From assembly GCA_019448385.1 (NCBI GenBank), contig JAGTXO010000009.1, positions 1,143,715-1,207,714 on the forward strand: DNA of 64,000 nt, in the 5' to 3' direction. Source of the stretch: Diacronema lutheri. Taxonomy: Eukaryota > Haptophyta > Pavlovophyceae > Pavlovales > Pavlovaceae. Every line of letters begins with the position of its first letter. Position 1 is the stretch's first letter. Of the stretch, positions 60,093 through 64,000 are shown in pieces. The notes under the pieces are model-generated. The model was not told the origin of the DNA and did no database searches. It was given only the letters and a program-made list of their open reading frames with translations. A program made the position numbers and the translations under genes.

Positions 60093-61763
60093 ATGATGAG
60101 GCTCATCATCTCGGGTGCGCCCGCCTCGGGCAAGGGCACGCAGTGCGAGCGGATCGTGGAGGAGTTTCACGTGGTGCACCTGTCGACGGGCGACATGCTG
60201 CGCGAGGCTGTCGCGTCGGGCTCGACGCTCGGCGCCGCCGCCAAGGGCGCGATGGCCGCGGGCGGGCTAGTGCCGGACGCGCTCGTGTGCGGCATCGTGC
60301 TCGAGCGGCTGGCGCAGCCGGACTGCGCGGCGCGCGGCTGGCTGCTCGACGGCTTCCCACGCTCGCGCGCGCAGGCCGATGCGCTCCTCGCCGCGGGCGC
60401 CGCACCCGACGCATTCGTCCTGCTGCACGTGCCCTCGTCGGAGCTCGTCGGGCGCGTCGTCGGCCGCCGGCTCGACCCGGAGACGGGCAAGATCTACCAC
60501 GTGACGAGCAAGCCGCCGCCCGCGGACGTGGCGGCGCGCGTGGTGCAGCGCGCCGACGACACGCCTGAGACGGTGCAGAAGCGTCTCGCCGCGTACGGCG
60601 CCAACCTCGTCGCGGTGCTCGGCGCGTTCGGCGCGAGCGTCGACGGCGCGAGCGGCGCGCTTGCCGGCGGCGCACAGGGCGTCGTGGCGGCCGTCGACGG
60701 CGCGCGCGCGCCGGCGCTCGTGTACGCCGACGTGCGCGCGGCTATCGTCGCGCGCGTGTGGGCCACGCGCGCGGCTGAGCGCGCGCCCGACGGGACGCGC
60801 TTCACGATGCTGGCCCCGCCGATGCACCACCCCCGCCCGCCCGCGGGTGGCGCGAACGCGCCGCCGGTCGTGGTGCTCGTGCACGGGCTCGGGCATTACT
60901 CGGCGCACATGAGCGCGACGCTGCGCGCGCTCACCGCGGGCCGTGCGCACGTGCGCGCCCTCAGCTACGACCTGCTCGGCCGCGGGCACACGCCGCTGCC
61001 GGTGCCGCACAGCGGAGGCGGCGCGCTCGACGGCGCGGCGCACGTTGCGCAGCTGCGCGCGCTGCTCGTCGGGCTCGGGCTTGGCGGCGCGCCAGTCGTG
61101 CTCGTCGGCCACTCGCTCGGCGGCGCCGTCGCCGCGCTCTACGCCGAGGCGCACGGCGGGCGCGGCGGCGCGCCGCTGCCGCGCGCGCCCGGGGGCGAGG
61201 CGAGAGGTGGGGGAGAGCACGTTGTGGGCGTCGCGCTGCTCGCGCCGGCGGGGCTCATGGACGCGACGCCGCTCGTGGCGCTGCGCATTGCGCTCGCGCT
61301 CGCGCCGCACGCCGTTGGCCGCCGCCTTCGCGCCGGCCACGCCGCGGCGCAGGCGAGCGCGTTCGCCGAGCCCGCGTCCGACGCGGCGGTCGGCGCGTTG
61401 CGCGAGTGCGCCCTGCAGGCGGAGTGCGCGCCGCGCTACTTTGACGCATACGTCGGCTGCCTGCGCGCCTTTCCATTCTATGGGCTCGCGCGCACCGCGC
61501 GCGCGCTCGGTGCCGCGCGTGGCCTGCCCGTGCTGCTGCTGTGGGGCGAGCGCGACCGGACGGTGCCGCTCGAGCCCTGTCGCCGCCGCTGGCTGCACGC
61601 GCTGCGTGAGGGCGGCGGCGCGTGCGAGCTGAGCAGCGAGGTGGTTGCCGGCGCGGGGCACGCGCTGCAGCTCGAGGCGCCCGACCGCGTGCACGCGGTG
61701 CTCGTCGGGTGGATCGCCGAGCGCGCGCTGCCGCACGCGCGTACCGGCGGGTACGCGTGCTGA
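60093..61763 (+). CDS. Adenylate kinase fused to an alpha/beta hydrolase
   Basis: One uninterrupted frame of 556 residues. Residues 1-225 are adenylate kinase (AMP + ATP to 2 ADP): RLIISGAPASGKGTQCERI (P-loop), HLSTGDMLREAVASGS (AMP site), GWLLDGFPRSRAQADAL, VVGRRLDPETGKIYHVTSKPPP (LID) and VVQRADDTPETVQKRLAAY. Residues about 265-545 are an alpha/beta hydrolase: PPVVVLVHGLGHYSAHMSATLRAL (oxyanion HG), SYDLLGRGHTPLP, APVVLVGHSLGGAVAALYAEAH (nucleophile Ser), LPVLLLWGERDRTVPLEPC (acid) and VVAGAGHALQLEAPDRV (His). All catalytic residues of both halves are present. The linker ARVWATRAAERAPDGTRFTMLAPPMHHPRPPAGG stays in frame. An upstream ATG at 60018 would add 25 residues. I know of no common enzyme with this fusion. 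Confidence 0.85.
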   Translation: MMRLIISGAPASGKGTQCERIVEEFHVVHLSTGDMLREAVASGSTLGAAAKGAMAAGGLVPDALVCGIVLERLAQPDCAARGWLLDGFPRSRAQADALLAAGAAPDAFVLLHVPSSELVGRVVGRRLDPETGKIYHVTSKPPPADVAARVVQRADDTPETVQKRLAAYGANLVAVLGAFGASVDGASGALAGGAQGVVAAVDGARAPALVYADVRAAIVARVWATRAAERAPDGTRFTMLAPPMHHPRPPAGGANAPPVVVLVHGLGHYSAHMSATLRALTAGRAHVRALSYDLLGRGHTPLPVPHSGGGALDGAAHVAQLRALLVGLGLGGAPVVLVGHSLGGAVAALYAEAHGGRGGAPLPRAPGGEARGGGEHVVGVALLAPAGLMDATPLVALRIALALAPHAVGRRLRAGHAAAQASAFAEPASDAAVGALRECALQAECAPRYFDAYVGCLRAFPFYGLARTARALGAARGLPVLLLWGERDRTVPLEPCRRRWLHALREGGGACELSSEVVAGAGHALQLEAPDRVHAVLVGWIAERALPHARTGGYAC

Positions 61764-63136
61764 GATGCGCGCGCGCGCAGGCGCGAGCGCGCGAGGCGCG
61801 GGCGAACGGGCGGGTTACCGGGTCGGCGCGAGCGGGCACGTCGCATTGCGCCCGCCCGTCGCGGCGCGCCGAGACGGGGTGGGCTGTATGTACCGACGGC
61901 GCGTCAGCTCCGGACCGGCCTCGCAGCTCGCAGCGCGCGGCGCGCAGCGAGCTGAGCGGCCAAAAGCGGCGGACTGCGAAACGGCAATGGCGCCATCGGT
62001 GCGCAGCTGCGCGCGCGGGGTCATCGCGTGCGATTCCGCCGCGATGCGTGCCACCAGCCCGTGCGCGAGGTGCACGACGTGCAAGGGCGAGCAGCCCGCG
62101 AGCAACGAGCGCGACCGTCATCGTAGCATGCCTCCACGTGCGGCGAACGAGAGAGAAGACGCACGCGTCGTCGAGCATCGCACGCGTTCGACCGCGTCGC
62201 AAATGCGTACTTCACACTGTATTGCGAAGGGTGAGTCTGGCGCTTGGATGCGACACACGGCCTACGGGTCTCGCTGCTTACAAGCGCGAATAACGCCGCG
62301 TTTGTCGTCACTGCCGGCCGCAGCGGCGGCAGGTGCGCTTCCGCCCCGGTGGTTGAACAACTTAGCCGGCGAGAACGCCGCCGGCGGGACCGTGCTGCGC
62401 GGAGGGGAGAGGCTTGGCGAGCGAGGTGGCTCAAAGAGAGCACCGCCGCCACAGGAGGTCAACGGCGAACTGACGCCTGTCGAGGGGGGCGCCGCGCGCG
62501 TACGCCAGCATGACAAGGTTGCCCTGAGCTGGCCGTGCCTCGTCGCGCGCGCCGCGCGCCGACAGAGGACCGCCCGCCGCCACCTCGCCCGCTCTCCACC
62601 TCCCCAGCCCCAAAGGCGCCCGCAGCAAGCAGCCCCACGGCCGCCCAGAAAAGGTGCGGCGTGGCGCTTCGCACGCGGCCTCGTGCAGCCCAAGGTGGTG
62701 CGTGCGCGCACATTTGCAGTCGCCGCGCTCGCACAGCCTGACGAGCGCGGCGAGGAGCGGAGCGACGAGCTCGGGGCCAAAGGCGCTGAGCTCGACGGCA
62801 AGCTTAGCGAGTGCGCGCTCCAGTCCGCCCACCGCCGCGTCCACCGCGTCGGCACCCGCGTGCACGTCAGCCAGCGCGCCGAGCACCGTGGCGTTCGCCA
62901 AAAACGTCGCGCGCGCGGGCGCAGCCGGCCGTCGTTGCATACGCGCTCGAGAGCAAGCCGCAGCATGTCGGCCTGCATGTCAAGCAGTCATGACACGTAA
63001 TCGCGCATCTCCGCGGAGGTGGCCGGGACGAGGCGCACGAGCTCGATCGAGCAGAAATAGCATAGAGCGCTCCGTGCGCGCGGCCGCCACGGTGGCGAGC
63101 AAGTTGCGCTTAGCGAGTGCGCTTACCCCTACTTTT
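61764..63136. other. Subtelomeric region with no confident gene
   Basis: Frames here are short and shifted. The most protein-like stretch is on the minus strand (62431-62940): ARATFLANATVLGALADVHAGADAVDAAVGGLERALAKLAVELSAFGPELVAPLLAALVRLCERGDCKC. Around 62995-63070 the minus strand reads IELVRLVPATSAEMRDYV, and about 62940-62970 ADMLRLALERVCND. These lie in different frames, with no convincing introns between them. A decayed or truncated gene next to the chromosome end would fit. Confidence 0.45.
62431..62940 (-). pseudogene. Possible remnant of a helical protein gene
   Basis: A minus-strand frame encodes an amphipathic helical segment rich in Ala/Leu (VLGALADVHAGADAVDAAVGGLERALAKLAVELSAFGPELVAPLLAALVRLCERG). 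It resembles armadillo/HEAT or tubulin-cofactor-like helices in general character only. Plausible upstream pieces (ADMLRLALERVCND and IELVRLVPATSAEMRDY) lie in other frames. The spacer between the last two is only a 24-nt GT...AG stretch. No family is assigned. Confidence 0.3.
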
Positions 63137-63240
63137 GGGTAAGGGTAAGGGTAAGGGTAAGGGTAAGGGTAAGGGTAAGGGTAAGGGTAAGGGTAAGGGT
63201 AAGGGTAAGGGTAAGGGTAAGGGTAAGGGTAAGGGTAAGG

Positions 63241-63290
<50 letters not shown>

Positions 63291-63300
63291 AAGGGTAAGG

Positions 63301-63356
<56 letters not shown>

Positions 63357-64000
63357 AAGGGTAAGGGTGAGGGTAAGGGTAAGGGTAAGGGTAAGGGTAA
63401 GGGTAAGGGTAAGGGTAAGGGTAAGGGTAAGGGTAAGGGTAAGGGTAAGGGTAAGGGTAAGGGAGGGTAAGGGTAAGGGTAAGGGTAAGGGTAAGGGTAA
63501 GGGTAAGGGTAAGGGTAAGGGTAAGGGTAAGGGTAAGGGTAAGGGTAAGGGTAAGGGTAAGGGTAAGGGTAAGGGTAAGGGTAAGGGTAAGGGTAAGGGT
63601 AAGGGTAAGGGTAAGGGTAAGGGTAAGGGTAAGGGTAAGGGTAAGGGTAAGGGTAAGGGTAAGGGTAAGGGTAAGGGTAAGGGTAAGGGTAAGGGTAAGG
63701 GTAAGGGTAAGGGTAAGGGTAAGGGTAAGGGTAAGGGTAAGGGTAAGGGTAAGGGTAAGGGTAAGGGTAAGGGTAAGGGTAAGGGTAAGGGTAAGGGTAA
63801 GGGTAAGGGTAAGGGTAAGGGTAAGGGTAAGGGTAAGGGTAAGGGTAAGGGTAAGGGTAAGGGTAAGGGTAAGGGTAAGGGTAAGGGTTAAGGGTAAGGG
63901 TAAGGGTAAGGGGTAAGGGTAAGGTAAGGGTTAAGGGTAAGGGTAAGGGTAAGGGTAAGGGTAAGGGTAGGTCGGGTAAGGGTAAGGGTAAGGGTAGGGT
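63137..64000 (+). repeat. Telomeric array of GGGTAA (TAAGGG) repeats
   Basis: About 860 bp of GGGTAA hexamers fill the window to its right edge. The G-rich strand runs 5' to 3' outward, as at a chromosome end. Between about 63240 and 63370 most units are the variant GGGTGA. After 63888 the array becomes irregular (GGGTTAA, GGGGTAA, GGTAA, GGTCGGGTAA). The unit differs from the common TTAGGG and TTTAGGG repeats. Confidence 0.92.

Noticed and set aside
63117-63891. Lys-Gly and Val-Arg repeat ORFs across the telomere array
   Set aside because: They are translations of GGGTAA/GGGTGA repeats with no start context or other protein features.

Overview
This window is nuclear DNA of a GC-rich, flagellated, photosynthetic eukaryote with a red-lineage (complex) plastid; a haptophyte, possibly a pavlovophyte, is my best guess. 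The basis is: spliced genes with short GT-AG and GC-AG introns; 3' acceptors after C/T tracts; a plant-type phytoene desaturase and a phytyl ester synthase-like enzyme with N-terminal signal sequences; flagellar/centrosomal proteins (CEP19-like, Sfi1-like repeats, DPY30); and eukaryotic core genes (Rab2-like GTPase, NF-YA, UTP6, POLD4). The organism assignment is inference. The right end is a long telomere-like GGGTAA array whose G-rich strand points out of the window, so the window probably ends at or near a chromosome end.

Layout. 1-6436 (-): CaMKK/SnRK1-activating-type protein kinase with a long repetitive C-terminal tail that runs off the left edge. 6542-8584 (+): secreted transglutaminase-like protein. 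8798-9496 (-): small putative plastid membrane protein. 9695-16912 (-): about 2,400-residue PA-like / multi-TM / TIR-like protein. 16957-18097 (+): gamma-glutamyl hydrolase with a frame break. 18633-20864 (+): phytoene desaturase. 20903-22379: repeat region holding a tandem direct repeat and a hAT-type MITE with a perfect 8-bp target duplication. 22429-23150 (+): plastid HHL1-like protein. 23268-24452 (-): GT29 sialyltransferase-like enzyme. 24544-33772 (+): about 2,900-residue gelsolin-repeat / glutaredoxin-like / PH protein. 34179-34941 (+): Rab2-like. 35079-35714 (+): CEP19-like. 35931-36227 (-): POLD4-like. 36438-37786 (-): NF-YA. 37931-40935 (+): UTP6. 41106-42419 (+): coiled-coil protein. 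42697-48382 (-): large Gly/Phe-rich repeat protein. 48471-49079 (+): secreted ankyrin protein. 49749-51234 (+): unknown. 51362-53574 (+): Orai-like channel family. 53692-54891 (-): Sfi1-like. 55336-55617 (-): DPY30. 55761-58447 (-): phytyl ester synthase/DGAT. 58515-59996 (+): F-box/LRR. 60093-61763 (+): adenylate kinase-alpha/beta hydrolase fusion. 61764-63136: subtelomere. 63137-64000: telomeric array.

Genes are packed closely and often sit head to head across 44-144 bp. Many exons carry perfect tandem repeats coding low-complexity tails, and many introns are stop-free and a multiple of three long, so exon limits were set by family alignment and splice motifs. The plastid genes (PDS, phytyl ester synthase, HHL1-like, small membrane protein) fit a photosynthetic cell, and the CEP19, Sfi1 and DPY30 proteins fit a flagellate. 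I see no operon-like functional clustering.
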